NCBI RefSeq assembly: GCF_016862795.1
Contig: NZ_BONQ01000138.1
Span: forward strand, 1 to 64,000
Origin: Dactylosporangium siamense
GTDB taxonomy: Bacteria; Actinomycetota; Actinomycetes; Mycobacteriales; Micromonosporaceae
Length of the DNA: 64,000 nucleotides
Direction of reading: 5' to 3'
The notes under the pieces are model-generated. The model was given only the letters and a program-made list of their open reading frames with translations. It did no database searches and was not told the DNA's origin. This document shows, in pieces, positions 1 to 9,900 of the stretch (its first letter is position 1; each line of letters starts with the position of its first letter). Made by a program: the position numbers and the translations under genes.

Positions 1-205
1 CTGTCCTGTGTTGCTGGCGTTGCGCTGTCCTGTGCCGTGCTGCTCGGCGTTGCCTGCGTCGCGCTGTCCCGCGTGGCCTGTGTCGCGCTGCCCCGTGTTG
101 CCTGGCCCGCGTTGCTCGGCGTTGCCTGCGTTGCGCTGTCCTGTGTTGCTCGCGTTGCGCTGTCCTGTGCCGTGCTGCTGCGTGCCGTGTCGCGTGGTGT
201 GTTGC
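1..205. repeat. Degenerate GC-rich repeat tract
   Basis: The tract is built from variants of short words such as GTTGCGCTGTCCTGTG and GCTCGGCGTTGCCTGCGT. One stretch near 20-45 recurs almost exactly near 155-180, and another near 43 recurs near 115. Open frames across it translate to Ala/Leu/Arg/Val/Cys-rich strings with no recognisable domain, so I do not call a gene. The tract continues beyond the left edge of the window. Confidence 0.6.
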
Positions 206-935
206 CCCGAGCTGTGCTGGGGCGTGGCAGGACTGGCCGGTTTGCGGGATGCCCTTGGCCGGCAGTGCGTCGTCGGTTGGTGGTGTGGGTTGCGTGGGCG
301 GGGGCGGATCGTCGAGGTCCTTGTCGCTGGCGCCGGCGTACCCCGCTGACCTGCGGCCACGCCATGCCACGCCACGCCACGAGGCGGTTGGCGATGGCTC
401 GTCGGGGCTTTCTGGGGAGCGGGGCTGCGGGAGAGGGCGGCGTTCTGGCCCCGTGCCTTGCGCTGGTGTGGGCAGGGTGGGCTGTTCGCGCGGCACGGCT
501 TCCCGTGCGGGTCCGTGATGTCGGCATTCTGCGCATTTCATGCACCGACCTGCCGGCCCGCGGTGAACGGGTCCTGATTGATGGTCTGGTCGTCCGCACG
601 GCCAGCGCCGTCCTTCGATCGACGCCCCTCGGCCCGCGAGGTCGGTCGCCCAGGTGGGTCGCCCAGGTCCAGCGGCCATCGCTCCGTGGCTGTGGTCGGG
701 GTCCGGTGGCGGGGGCGGCCGTGGCTGGATTCGCACCGGGTCGGTGGTGCGGTCCCGGTATGTGGGCACTGGGCTCAACGGGGCAACAGCAGCTGTCCGG
801 ACGGTTGACAACCGGAGACGCGACTGCCTTCATAGACGTTACCACCGAAGAAACATCGTTCCACTCTGCGAAACGGCGACTGGATGCGGTGGGGCAGACC
901 GCCGGAGCAAACACCAGAGAGGAAGCAGCAATTCG
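206..935. other. Non-coding or unresolved region upstream of the surface-protein operon
   Basis: About 730 bases with no convincing coding sequence. All six frames give biased low-complexity peptides, and there is a short CCACG iteration near 365-381. A TTGACA hexamer at 805-810 could be a -35 element for the gene starting at 936, but the nearest -10-like words (around 829-838) sit at imperfect spacing. The promoter is therefore not fixed. A purine-rich ribosome binding site lies at about 915-925. Confidence 0.5.
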
Positions 936-2585
936 ATGAAGACCCCCTCCAGGTTGGCGGCCGGGGCCCTCGGCCTCACCGCCGCCATCGCGCTCGGCAG
1001 CACCAGTGCCGAGGCGTACGGGCCCGCGGCGAACTCGCTCGGTTGTCGGCTGTACTTCAGCGACGCCGGCACCGGTACCTCGCCGACGACGTGGAACGAC
1101 ACGTTCGGGCTCACCCAGACGCCGGCCACGCCGTCGCCCGGGCAGACCGTCACCGTCACCTTCACCGCGACGACCGGGCCGAACAACGGGCCGGTCCCGC
1201 TCAACGCGGGTGATGTGCCGGTCATCATCAAGTTGGCGCTCGGCGGGTCCCAGTCGGGCACCGTCACGCTCAACATGGCCACCTATCCGACCGCCCCGGC
1301 GGCCGCGGGTGCGCCGCTCGGCTCCATCACCGCGACCGGCACCTACGTGGCCGGCACGGCTGGAGCGGCGTCCCTCACCGTCACGCAGGCCGTGTTCAAC
1401 AACGCGACCGCGAAGACGTACTGCTCGGGTCCGGGCGACCGCGACCACAAGGCCGCCCCGGCAAGCAGCACGATCGTCGAGAACTACAGCGTGTTCGGCG
1501 GCGGCACCAGCATCACCTCGGTCACCGGGCAGGCCGTCACCAGCGCGGCGCGGGCGGGGAACACGATCAATTTCGCTGTGACCGGCCTCAACGCGAGCGC
1601 CACGCTGAGCGCGTCGCTGAAGAACGCGGGCGGCGGTGGCACCGCTGAAGGCAGCGGGGCCGGCACGACCGACGCCACGGGTGCGGGCACCGGGACGCTC
1701 GTCGTCCCGGCCGGGGCCACGACGGGGGCGCGGACACTGTCCGTGTCCGACGGCACCAACACGGTCACCACGCCGATCACCATCCTCGGCGCACCGGCCA
1801 TCTCCATCACCCCCGGTGGTGGCGGCGCGGGCACCGCGGTCGCGGTGAGCGGCACCAACTGGAACCCGGGCAGCACCGTTTCCATCCGGGGTTACAAGGC
1901 CGGGGCACCTCCGCCGCCGCCCACCGCGGACGCGGCGGTCACGGCGACGGCGAGCGCGACCGGCGCGATCAGTGGCTCGTTCACCGTCAACGACCCGACC
2001 ACCGCCTACATCGGCGCGACGTCGGGCGTGGGTCCGGGCACCCTGTTCGCGGTCGCCACCTGGACGGCCTCGGCCGACTCCTGCGTGGCGAAGACCGGGC
2101 TGGCGACCACGGGTTCCTGCAACCTCTCCTACAACCTGTCCCAGACGGTCACGGCGGGCAACCTCGCGATGTCCCGCACGGCCGGCTCGGGCAACGTCAC
2201 GCTGAGCGGCGTCACGCTCAACGGGACCGTCCAGCACGGCACCGGCGCGCTCGCGCCGATCACCGTGACGGACTACCGGGGCAGCACCTTCGGCTGGAGC
2301 CTGGTCGGTGCGGTCACCGACTTCACCGGTACGCCGGGCGGCAGCATCGCGAAGGCGAACCTCACCTGGACCCCGACGTGTGTCGCCGCCGCAGGATCGA
2401 CCAACGCGGTGACGGCGACGGCGGGCTCCGCGGGTGCGGTGGACGGCTCGACCCTGTGCTCGGCCCCGGCCAACGCGGCCGGCACGGGTGGCGGTTTCGA
2501 CGCCGGCGCCGCGCTCGACCTGCAGATCCCGGCCAACCAGCTGGCCGGCAGCTACACCGCGACGCTCACGATCACGCTGAGCTAG
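936..2585 (+). CDS. Secreted WxL-like surface protein with an N-terminal GCRLYFSDAG domain
   Basis: A 549-residue exported protein. The ATG at 936 is preferred because a purine-rich ribosome binding site precedes it and a signal peptide follows at once (MKTPSRLAAGALGLTAAI..., predicted cleavage near SAEA). Residues about 30-190 form a beta-rich domain opening with LGCRLYFSDAGTGTSP and carrying Cys pairs; the same domain recurs in the gene at 10606. The middle is Gly/Ala/Thr-rich. The last about 130 residues resemble a WxL domain, with FGWSLVG where WxL proteins have a Trp-x-Leu motif, and the ending SYTATLTITLS. In Firmicutes, WxL proteins bind peptidoglycan and pair with DUF916 partners, and the next gene is DUF916-like. 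The WxL assignment is by eye; an unrelated Ig-like surface protein is the alternative. Confidence 0.7.
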   Translation: MKTPSRLAAGALGLTAAIALGSTSAEAYGPAANSLGCRLYFSDAGTGTSPTTWNDTFGLTQTPATPSPGQTVTVTFTATTGPNNGPVPLNAGDVPVIIKLALGGSQSGTVTLNMATYPTAPAAAGAPLGSITATGTYVAGTAGAASLTVTQAVFNNATAKTYCSGPGDRDHKAAPASSTIVENYSVFGGGTSITSVTGQAVTSAARAGNTINFAVTGLNASATLSASLKNAGGGGTAEGSGAGTTDATGAGTGTLVVPAGATTGARTLSVSDGTNTVTTPITILGAPAISITPGGGGAGTAVAVSGTNWNPGSTVSIRGYKAGAPPPPPTADAAVTATASATGAISGSFTVNDPTTAYIGATSGVGPGTLFAVATWTASADSCVAKTGLATTGSCNLSYNLSQTVTAGNLAMSRTAGSGNVTLSGVTLNGTVQHGTGALAPITVTDYRGSTFGWSLVGAVTDFTGTPGGSIAKANLTWTPTCVAAAGSTNAVTATAGSAGAVDGSTLCSAPANAAGTGGGFDAGAALDLQIPANQLAGSYTATLTITLS

Positions 2586-2592
2586 CAACCGA

Positions 2593-2622
2593 GGAGGTGG
2601 GGGCCGGAAGGCCCCCACCTCC
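2593..2622 (+). terminator. Perfect 13-bp hairpin with GGAA tetraloop between genes 1 and 2
   Basis: GGAGGTGGGGGCC (2593-2605) pairs exactly with 2610-2622 around a GGAA loop, which is a GNRA-type tetraloop. It starts 8 bases after the stop of the WxL-like gene and ends 21 bases before the next start. No T-tract follows, so it could be a partial terminator or a 3' stabiliser that lowers expression of the downstream genes relative to the first. Confidence 0.65.
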
Positions 2623-2643
2623 GAAGAACAAGGGGGAGCAACG

Positions 2644-3621
2644 TTGCGGAGAGCAGTAGCGATCATCGCAGCCCTGATGATCATGGCACCGGTAGAAGCC
2701 CACGCGGCTGACAACGGCGAGTGGTCGGTCAACCCGACCCCGCCCGCCGAGCCGGGACCCGCGCCCCGCCTGTACTTCTTCCTGGAGTCACCGCCCGGCA
2801 CCTCCGTGCAGGACTCGGTCCGCGTGACCAACCTCGCCGACCAGCCGCGCACCTTCCGCCTCTACGGCGCCGACGCGTACAACACCCCCAACGACGGCGG
2901 GTTCGGCCTGCGGACCCAGGACGCCACCAACACCGACGTCGGCGCGTGGACACGGGTCGGTGCCGCGACGGTGACCGTGCCCGCGAAGTCCCAGGCGGAC
3001 GTCCCCTTCGTCATCACCGTGCCGCCCAACGCGACCCCCGGCGACCACGTCGGCGGGGTCGTCGCCATGGAGGAGCAGCCGGGCGCGACCACGAAGCAGA
3101 ACGGCGTCGACGTCACCGTCCGCCGCGCCGTGGCCGCCCGCGTCTACCTGAGGGTCAGTGGCCCGACCGTGCCCGGACTGCGCATCGACGGCGTACAAAC
3201 GAAAAGCGAAAACCCCTGGCTGCCGACCACAGTGGACGGTGCCTACTCGTACACCGTGGTCAACACCGGCAACCTGCACCTGCCGCCGACCCTCCAGGTC
3301 CGGGTCACGGGCCTGTTCGGCCATAAGATCCGGCAGCACGGCAGCACCCCGCAGATCGACCTCCTGCCCGGCGCGCAGACCCGCCTCGGCGGCACCGTCA
3401 GCGGCGTGTGGCCGTTCGACGTGGTCACGACCTCGGTGACCGTCACCGCCGACGGCGGCGTGCAAGCGAGGGGCGAGGACACGACGGTGGTGGTCTCGTG
3501 GCCGACCCTCGCCGTCATCGTCGCCGCGATCGCACTCTTCATCTGGTACCAGAAGCGCCGAGCCCAAGCGCATACCGCCAAGCCTCGCAGGCGACTGCCC
3601 GAACCGGTGACGGTGCGATGA
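2644..3621 (+). CDS. DUF916-family, WxL-interacting-protein-like membrane-anchored protein
   Basis: A 325-residue protein starting at TTG 2644 after a strong GGGGGAG site. It has a signal peptide (cleavage near AHA), a DUF916-like beta domain (about residues 35-150, with PRLYFFLESPPGTSVQDSV and GDHVGGVVAMEE typical of the family), a second beta domain (about 155-270), one C-terminal membrane helix (LAVIVAAIALFIWY) and a basic tail. That is the layout of Firmicutes WxL-interacting proteins, which sit at the membrane and hold WxL partners and peptidoglycan. Here it follows a WxL-like gene and overlaps the next gene by 4 bases (ATGA). The role in surface assembly is inferred from family and context. 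Confidence 0.75.
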   Translation: MRRAVAIIAALMIMAPVEAHAADNGEWSVNPTPPAEPGPAPRLYFFLESPPGTSVQDSVRVTNLADQPRTFRLYGADAYNTPNDGGFGLRTQDATNTDVGAWTRVGAATVTVPAKSQADVPFVITVPPNATPGDHVGGVVAMEEQPGATTKQNGVDVTVRRAVAARVYLRVSGPTVPGLRIDGVQTKSENPWLPTTVDGAYSYTVVNTGNLHLPPTLQVRVTGLFGHKIRQHGSTPQIDLLPGAQTRLGGTVSGVWPFDVVTTSVTVTADGGVQARGEDTTVVVSWPTLAVIVAAIALFIWYQKRRAQAHTAKPRRRLPEPVTVR

Positions 3622-4838
3622 GGCGGATCCTCACCGTCCTGTGTGGACTCGCGCTGATGATGCCGGCCGCACCGGCCCGCGCCGACGGCCTGACCGCGAG
3701 TGTCAGTGCCCCGTCGGCGAAGCCCGGCACCAGTGTCAAGGTCACCGGCGCAGGCTGGCCCGCCGGGCAGCTGCTGCAGCTCGTCACCTGCGGTGAGCTC
3801 GCCATGACCGGCTCGGGCGCCTGCGACATGCGCGCGGCCCTCGCCACCCCGGCCAGGGCCGACGGCACGTTCAGCGTCGACATCCGCGTCGGTGACCCGC
3901 CGCGGCCGTGCCCGTGCGTCGTGCACGTCGCGCTCGTCGGCACCGGCGCCAGCGGCCACGTCGACGTCCCGCTCGAGATTCCCGGTCACACCACCGGACC
4001 GGCGCCGACCGCGGCGAGCACCGTGGCCCGGCTCGACGCGGTGCGGATCCGCCTCGATGGCCGCCCGTCGTGGACCGAATGGTTCGGCGCCAGGGCCGAG
4101 CGCACCCTGGTCTACGAGGTCCGCAACCCGGGCGCGCAGAGCCTGCGGGAGCTGCCGCTCAACGTGCGCGTCGGCAAGGGCGGCGGCGACCCGACGGCCG
4201 CGCCGCGGTCCGGCGAGATCCGGCCCGGCGAGACCCGCCAGTACCGGGTGCCGGTGACGATCCCGTTCGCGGCGTTCGGCCGGTACCAGGTCCGCGCCGA
4301 CATCGCCGGGCTCGGCGCGGCGAACGTGGCCTACGACGCGTACCCGTGGGGGCTGTTCGCGCTCAACGCGCTCGGGCTCGCCCTCATCGTCCTCGGCGTC
4401 CGCAACCGGCTGCGGGCCCGGCGCCGCGCCGGTGACCCGCTCCCGGACAGCGCCGACCCGTTGCTCCTGCCGCCGCTGGTGCGGGTACCCGCGCTCGGCG
4501 CCGTGCTCGTCTTCGACGACGCCCCGGGCGCGAAGCGGCTCCGCCGCCAGGCCCGGGCCCAGATCAGCGCCGCGACCCTGCGCCAGCTGATCGGCGAGCC
4601 GGACGGCGACGGCGGCACGGCGATCGTCGACCTCGCCGCCCTGGACGCCGTCCTGGCCGGTGACACCCCGAAAGCGGACACCACACCAGCGGCCAGCACC
4701 GCCGTCGTCGAACTCGGCGAACTGGACGCGTACCTCGCCGGCCACGCGGACGCCGACGACTGGCGGGCCGCGTTGCAGCGTCCACCACGGAAAGGCCGGT
4801 TCGGCCGGCAGAAGAGGAGCCCCGGTGCGGGTGCATGA
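3618..4838 (+). CDS. Secreted neocarzinostatin-like domain protein with one membrane helix
   Basis: A 406-residue protein whose ATG overlaps the previous stop (ATGA). It has a signal peptide ending PARA, then a neocarzinostatin-like Ig-fold domain (about residues 25-120; VSAPSAKPGTSVKVTGAGWPAG, with paired Cys in VTCGELAM and CPCVVHV). An extracellular beta region follows, then a membrane helix (about 238-258, LFALNALGLALIVLGV) and a Glu/Asp/Ala-rich cytoplasmic tail of about 145 residues. The tail has two similar segments ending ALDAVLAGD and ELDAYLAGH. The family is named for an enediyne-binding apoprotein, but most homologues are surface proteins of unknown ligand. Position between surface proteins and a Liv-type transporter suggests a cell-envelope role. 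No catalytic residues are visible. Confidence 0.65.
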   Translation: MRRILTVLCGLALMMPAAPARADGLTASVSAPSAKPGTSVKVTGAGWPAGQLLQLVTCGELAMTGSGACDMRAALATPARADGTFSVDIRVGDPPRPCPCVVHVALVGTGASGHVDVPLEIPGHTTGPAPTAASTVARLDAVRIRLDGRPSWTEWFGARAERTLVYEVRNPGAQSLRELPLNVRVGKGGGDPTAAPRSGEIRPGETRQYRVPVTIPFAAFGRYQVRADIAGLGAANVAYDAYPWGLFALNALGLALIVLGVRNRLRARRRAGDPLPDSADPLLLPPLVRVPALGAVLVFDDAPGAKRLRRQARAQISAATLRQLIGEPDGDGGTAIVDLAALDAVLAGDTPKADTTPAASTAVVELGELDAYLAGHADADDWRAALQRPPRKGRFGRQKRSPGAGA

Positions 4839-6180
4839 CTGGTCCCTCGCGCTGAGGGCGGGCGTCGCGGCGGTCGCGGCCGTGGTGGCGTTCGCCGGCT
4901 GCTCGTCCGTGATGCCCGGCGCCCTGGACGGCGACGGCGGCGGCGACGCGGCCCCGCGCACCGGTGCCGGGCCCGGCGTCACCGCCGACAGCGTCAAGGT
5001 GGTGTTCGTCGGCGTCGACCTCAAGGCCACCGCGAGCGTCACCGGGTTCAAGACCGCCGACGCCGGCGACCCGGCGCGCCAGGTCAAGGCCCTCGAGACG
5101 TGGGTCAACGCCAACGGCGGCATCGCCGGGCGCAAGATGGTCGCGGTCTACCGCAACTACGAGGCGGCCGACGACTCACCGGCCGCCGAGGAACGGCTGT
5201 GCAACCAGATCACCCAGGACGACAAGGCGTTCGCGGTGGTGCTGACCGGGCAGTTCCAGAGCAACGCGCGCCCCTGCTACGCGTCCCGGCGCACGCTGGT
5301 GCTCGACGCGACCCTCGTCGCCAACGACCAGAGCACGTTCACGAAGCTGGCGCCGTACCTGTGGTCGGCCAGCTACCCGGACTACGACGAGTTCGTCCGC
5401 GCGTTCCTCGGCAGCCTCGAGCAGCAGCAGTACTTCGCCGGCACCACCAAGGCCGGCGTCGTGGCCGCCGACACGCCCACGAACCGCACCGCGTACGAGC
5501 GGCTGGCCGTACCCGAGCTCAAACGCCTCAACGTGACACCCACGGTCGCCTGGATCGACACGACCGACCTGGGCACCCTCAACGCCGGGTTGAACCAGGC
5601 CGCGGTCGACTTCCGGGCCAAGGGCGTCGAGCGGGTGTTCTTCCTCGGCGGCGCGCGGATGGCGTCGTTCTTCCTCACCGTCGCCGCCGCGCAGAGCTTC
5701 ACCGCCCGCTACGCACTGTCCAGTTTCGACAACCTGACCTTCCTGGTGAACAACCCGGCGACGATCCCGCGCGAAGGTCTGCAGGGCGCCGTCGGGATCG
5801 GGTTCAACCCCAGCCAGGACGTCCCGGACAGCGCGTACCCGTTCCCCGGCACCGACGCCGAACGCGCCTGCGTGGACATCTACGCGGCCGACGGCCAGAA
5901 GTTCGCGACCCGGGAGAACGCCCGCGTCGCGTTCCCCTACTGCGACGCGGCGCTGCTGCTGCAGGCCGGCGCCCGTAACCTCGGCGCCGACCTCAACGCG
6001 TCGGCGTGGTCGCAGGCCGCCCGCGCCCTCGGCACGCAGTTCCGCCCCGCGACGGGGTTCTCGGGGCTGCTCGGCCCGGGCCGGTTCTCGGCCGCGAACG
6101 GTTACCGCGCCATCGCGTACGACGGCGGCTGCGGCTGCTTCGCCTACCAGGGCGAGGAGGTGCCCTTTGCCGCCCGCTGA
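4825..6180 (+). CDS. Liv-type ABC transporter substrate-binding lipoprotein
   Basis: A 451-residue type I periplasmic-binding-protein fold of the LivJ/urea/amide family. GTG 4825 lies 14 bases inside the previous gene and gives a lipoprotein signal ending VAFAGC, with the lipid-anchored Cys at about residue 26. A Gly/Asp linker follows. The two-lobed receptor domain includes VKALETWVNANGGIAGRK, VEVER-type helices and a C-terminal Cys-rich tail (GGCGCFAY). The next genes encode the matching ATPase and permease, so this is the ligand receptor of that importer. The ligand cannot be told from sequence; this family binds branched amino acids, urea, amides or aromatic acids. Confidence 0.85.
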   Translation: MRVHDWSLALRAGVAAVAAVVAFAGCSSVMPGALDGDGGGDAAPRTGAGPGVTADSVKVVFVGVDLKATASVTGFKTADAGDPARQVKALETWVNANGGIAGRKMVAVYRNYEAADDSPAAEERLCNQITQDDKAFAVVLTGQFQSNARPCYASRRTLVLDATLVANDQSTFTKLAPYLWSASYPDYDEFVRAFLGSLEQQQYFAGTTKAGVVAADTPTNRTAYERLAVPELKRLNVTPTVAWIDTTDLGTLNAGLNQAAVDFRAKGVERVFFLGGARMASFFLTVAAAQSFTARYALSSFDNLTFLVNNPATIPREGLQGAVGIGFNPSQDVPDSAYPFPGTDAERACVDIYAADGQKFATRENARVAFPYCDAALLLQAGARNLGADLNASAWSQAARALGTQFRPATGFSGLLGPGRFSAANGYRAIAYDGGCGCFAYQGEEVPFAAR

Positions 6181-6895
6181 CGCCCTGGCCTGCACCGGCG
6201 TCGACGCGGCCTACGGGCAGGTCCAGGTCCTCTACGGCGCCGGCGTGCACGTCGCGGACGGCGAGATGGTCGGGCTGTGCGGCCCCAACGGCGTCGGCAA
6301 GACCACCCTCGTGCGGGTGCTCGCCGGCCTGCACCGCCCCGCGAGCGGCCGGGTGCTGCTGGACGGCCGGGACATCACCGCGGTGCCGGCCGCCCGCCGG
6401 GTCCGGCTCGGCATGTCCACAGTGGTCGGTCAGCAGGCCTTCGGGTCGCTGACCGTCACCGAGAACCTGCGCATGTACGGATACACGGTCAGCCGCCGCG
6501 ACGGCCGCCTGCGCCGCGCGGTCGACGGCGCGTTCGCGGTCTTCCCCCGCCTGTACGAGCGGCGCGACCAGCTCGCCTCGACCCTGTCCGGCGGTGAACG
6601 GCAGATGCTGGTCCTCGCCAAGACCCTCATCCAGCGGCCCCGGGTGCTGCTCATCGACGAGTTCTCCCTCGGTCTCGCGCCAGTCGTCGTCGGTGGGCTC
6701 CTGGAGATGGTCCGCCGCCTGAACCGGCTCGGCACCTCCCTGCTCGTGGTGGAGCAGTCGGTCAACGTCGCGCTGTCCCTGGTGGACCGCGTGTACTTCA
6801 TGGAGAAGGGCACGATCGTCGCCGAGCACACCTCCGCCCACCTCGCCGGGCAGCCGGAACTGGTCCAGACCCTCATGCTGGGCGGGCACGCATGA
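6167..6895 (+). CDS. livF: LivF-type ABC transporter ATPase
   Basis: A 242-residue ATPase. The TTG start at 6167 lies 14 bases inside the receptor gene, indicating translational coupling. Walker A is GPNGVGKTT (residues 39-47), the signature is LSGGERQM (about 143-150), Walker B is VLLIDEFSLGLAP (about 160-172), and the H-loop region is LLVVEQSVN. Length and motifs match LivF, the second ATPase of branched-chain amino-acid-type importers, which pairs with LivG; here LivG is fused to both permeases in the gene at 6978. The stop codon lies inside the left arm of a 34-bp palindrome. Confidence 0.88.
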   Translation: MPPADALACTGVDAAYGQVQVLYGAGVHVADGEMVGLCGPNGVGKTTLVRVLAGLHRPASGRVLLDGRDITAVPAARRVRLGMSTVVGQQAFGSLTVTENLRMYGYTVSRRDGRLRRAVDGAFAVFPRLYERRDQLASTLSGGERQMLVLAKTLIQRPRVLLIDEFSLGLAPVVVGGLLEMVRRLNRLGTSLLVVEQSVNVALSLVDRVYFMEKGTIVAEHTSAHLAGQPELVQTLMLGGHA

Positions 6896-6925
6896 GCGGC
6901 CGGCGCAGCGGCTCGGGCCGCTCAT
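6892..6925. repeat. 34-bp ATGA...TCAT palindrome, copy 1
   Basis: The arms ATGAGCGGCC and GGGCCGCTCAT pair around a CGCAGCG-type centre, and the livF stop codon (6893-6895) is within the left arm. Read on the minus strand the element begins ATGAGCGGCCCGAG. This matches the palindrome at 22328-22361 and the decayed copy at 12230-12267. It could form a stable hairpin between livF and the permease fusion. Confidence 0.65.
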
Positions 6926-6977
6926 CGGGATGGCAGGTCAGCTCAGGCCGACGCTGGAGCGCAGCGAAGGTGGCGGC

Positions 6978-9900
6978 ATGAGCATCTGGGGCTACGACTT
7001 CGGGCCGGACCGGATCCTGCTCGGCCTGTTCACCGGCCTCACGTACGCGTTGCTGGCCGTCGGCCTGGTGCTCGTGTACCGCTCCAGCCGGTTCGTCAAC
7101 TTCGCGCACGGCTCGATCGGGGTGTTCGGCGCCGCCGTCCTCGGCCGGCTCGTCGCCGGGGAGGGCCTGCCGTACTGGGTGGCGTTCCCGGCCGCGATGG
7201 CGGTCGCCGCGGGGGTGGCGGCGGCCGTCGAGGCGGGCGTGGTGCGAAGGCTGCGGCACCGCTCCCGTGTCATCGGCATGATCGCCACGCTCGGGCTGTC
7301 CCAGTTCATCCTCGTCGTGTCGCTGCTGGTGAACCGGCAGGGCGTCAGCGGCGCCACGTTCCCCCGCCCGCCGGGGCTGCCGTCGTTCACGGTCGGGCGG
7401 ACGCCGGTCGGGCCCGCGTTCACCGCGATGCTGATCCTGACCCCGCTGCTGCTTGTGGCGCTCGCACTGTTCCTGAAGCGGTCCCGGCACGGCCTGGCCA
7501 TCCGCGCCGCCGCCGACCAGCCGTCCGCCGCTCTGCTCGACGGGGTCGCCGCACCGCGGATGGCGACCGTCGCCTGGGCGATCGCCGGCGGGATCGCGGC
7601 CTTCTCCGCCATGCTCGTCACCCCCACCCAGGGCGCCCAGTCCATCGAGACCCTCGGGCCGGACCTGCTGCTCAAGGGTCTCGCCGGAGCGGTCATCGCC
7701 CGGCTGTCGTCGATCCCGGTCGCGTTCGCCGCGTCGCTGGGCATCGGCGTGCTCGAACAGATCCTGCTCTCTGGTTCCTCCGGTGCCGGTGTGGTACAGG
7801 TCGTGCTCGGCGCGACGATCCTCATCGCGCTGCTGCGCCAGCCCCGCCTCGGCCGGCGGGACACCGACGACGGCGGCTGGGCCCGCTCCGGCGCCGGCCC
7901 CCTGTCCGGGCCATGGCCGGTGCGCCACCTGGGCCGGCTCACCGCCGGTGCCGGGTTCCTGCTCGCCGCGGCGCTCGCGTATCTGGTGGACAACCAGACG
8001 GCGTCGGCGCTGACCACGGTCGCCGGCTTCACCCTCGTGGCGCTGTCGGTCCTCGTCGTCACCGGCGTGGCCGGGGAGCTGTCCCTGGGCCAGTTCGCGT
8101 TCGCCGGCATCGGCGGCGCCGTGTCGGTGCGGGTCGCCGCGCACACCGGCAACTTCTTCGTCGGGGTCGTCGCCGGCTGCGCCGCGGCCGCGCTCGCCGC
8201 CGCCGCGGTCGGCGTCCCGGCGCTGCGGCTGCGGGGGCTCGCCCTGGCCGTCACCACCCTCGCGTTCGCGCTGGCGACCAGCGCGTTCCTGCTGCGCCGG
8301 GACTGGTTGCTCGGCTCGGGCGTGGCCACCCCGAAACCGCGGTGGGCCGGCTACACCCTCGAGGTCGCCAAGGACTACTACCTGTTCGCCCTGCTCATGC
8401 TCGGACTCGGGCTGTGGCTGACCGCGAACCTGCGGCGCGGCGCGTTCGGCCGGCTGCTCACCGCCCTGCGCGACAACGAGGAAGCGGCGAGGGCGCTGAC
8501 CGTGTCCGCACCGCTGCGCAAGCTCCAGGCGTACGCGGTCGCCGGCGCCCTCGCCGGCCTGGGTGGCGCTGTCATCGGGCACGGGCAGACCCAGCTCACC
8601 GTCAACAGCTTCCCGGCCGGGGCGAGCGTGGACGTCGTCGCGATCACCGTCGTCGGCGGGATCGGGTTGCTCGGCGGGCCGCTGCTCGGCGCGCTCGTCA
8701 TCGTCGGCATCCCCGCCTTCGTCGACCTCGGCATCGCCGGTCAGGCCGCGCTCACCCTCGCCTGGCTGCTCGTCGTCGTGCTGCTGCCCGGCGGGCTCGG
8801 CGGCCTGGTGGTGCGCGCCCGCGACCTCCTCGCGGCCCGCTGGACCAGGCCACCGGCACCCGCCGCGGCGCCGCCACCCGGCGACACGGCGGCGGGCGGC
8901 CGTACCGAAGACGCGGCGGACGGCCCACCCGATGACGCGGTGGCGGACGGCGCGTTCGACGACGTGGCGGTGGACAGCGCATTTGGCGACGCGGTGGTGG
9001 ACGGCGCGTTCGACGACGTGGCGGTGGACAGCTTTGCTGGAGGCGCGGCGGTGAACGGCACACGGCCGCGCACGGCGGTCGAGGGCCCGGCACACCGCGG
9101 GATCCCGTTGCAGCGCGTAGGGGAAGCCGTCGCGGGACGGCACGCGGCGACGCTGCCGGCCCGCACCGAGCCCGTCAGGGCGCCCGCGCCCGGGGAGCCG
9201 CTGCTGGTGGTGCGTGACATCGCCCGGTCGTTCGGCGGGGTCAGGGCCGTCGCCGGGGTCCGCCTCGACGTCGCGGCCGGCGAGGTGCTCGGCATCATCG
9301 GCCCCAACGGCGCCGGAAAGACCACGCTGTTCGAGATCATCGCGGGATTCGTACCCCCCGACGCCGGCACCGTCACGTTCGCCGGGCGGGACGTCACCCG
9401 CGCCACCCCCGAGCGCCGCGCGAAGCTCGGCCTGGTCAGGTCGTTCCAGGACGCGCGGCTCTTCGCCACGATGACCGTCCTGGAGACGGTGATGACCGCT
9501 GGGGAGCGGACCGCGCCGAGCGGGCTGCTCGCCTCCGCGCTCGGCGCGCCCCTGGCCGAGCGGCGCAAGGCCGCGCGGGCCCGCGAGCTGATCGACCTGA
9601 TGGGACTGTCCACAGTGGCCGGTTCGCTGGTCGGTGCGCTGTCCACCGGCACCCGGCGGATGGTCGAGATCACCTGCCTGCTCGCGCTCGAACCGGCGCT
9701 GCTGCTGCTGGACGAGCCGTCCTCGGGCGTCTCCCAGGCCGACGGCGCGGCCCTGGGCGACCTGCTGCTGCGGGTGCACCGCGAGCTCGGCACCACGCTG
9801 CTCGTCATCGAGCACGACCTGCCGCTGCTGTCCCGCCTCGCCACCCGCATGGTCGCGATGGAAAGCGGCCGGATCATCGCCGACGGCACCCCGGACGACG

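Noticed and set aside
37-939. A 300-codon plus-strand frame before the first operon gene
   Set aside because: Low-complexity translation across the repeat tract, no ribosome binding site and no domain; it also ends just after the real start at 936.
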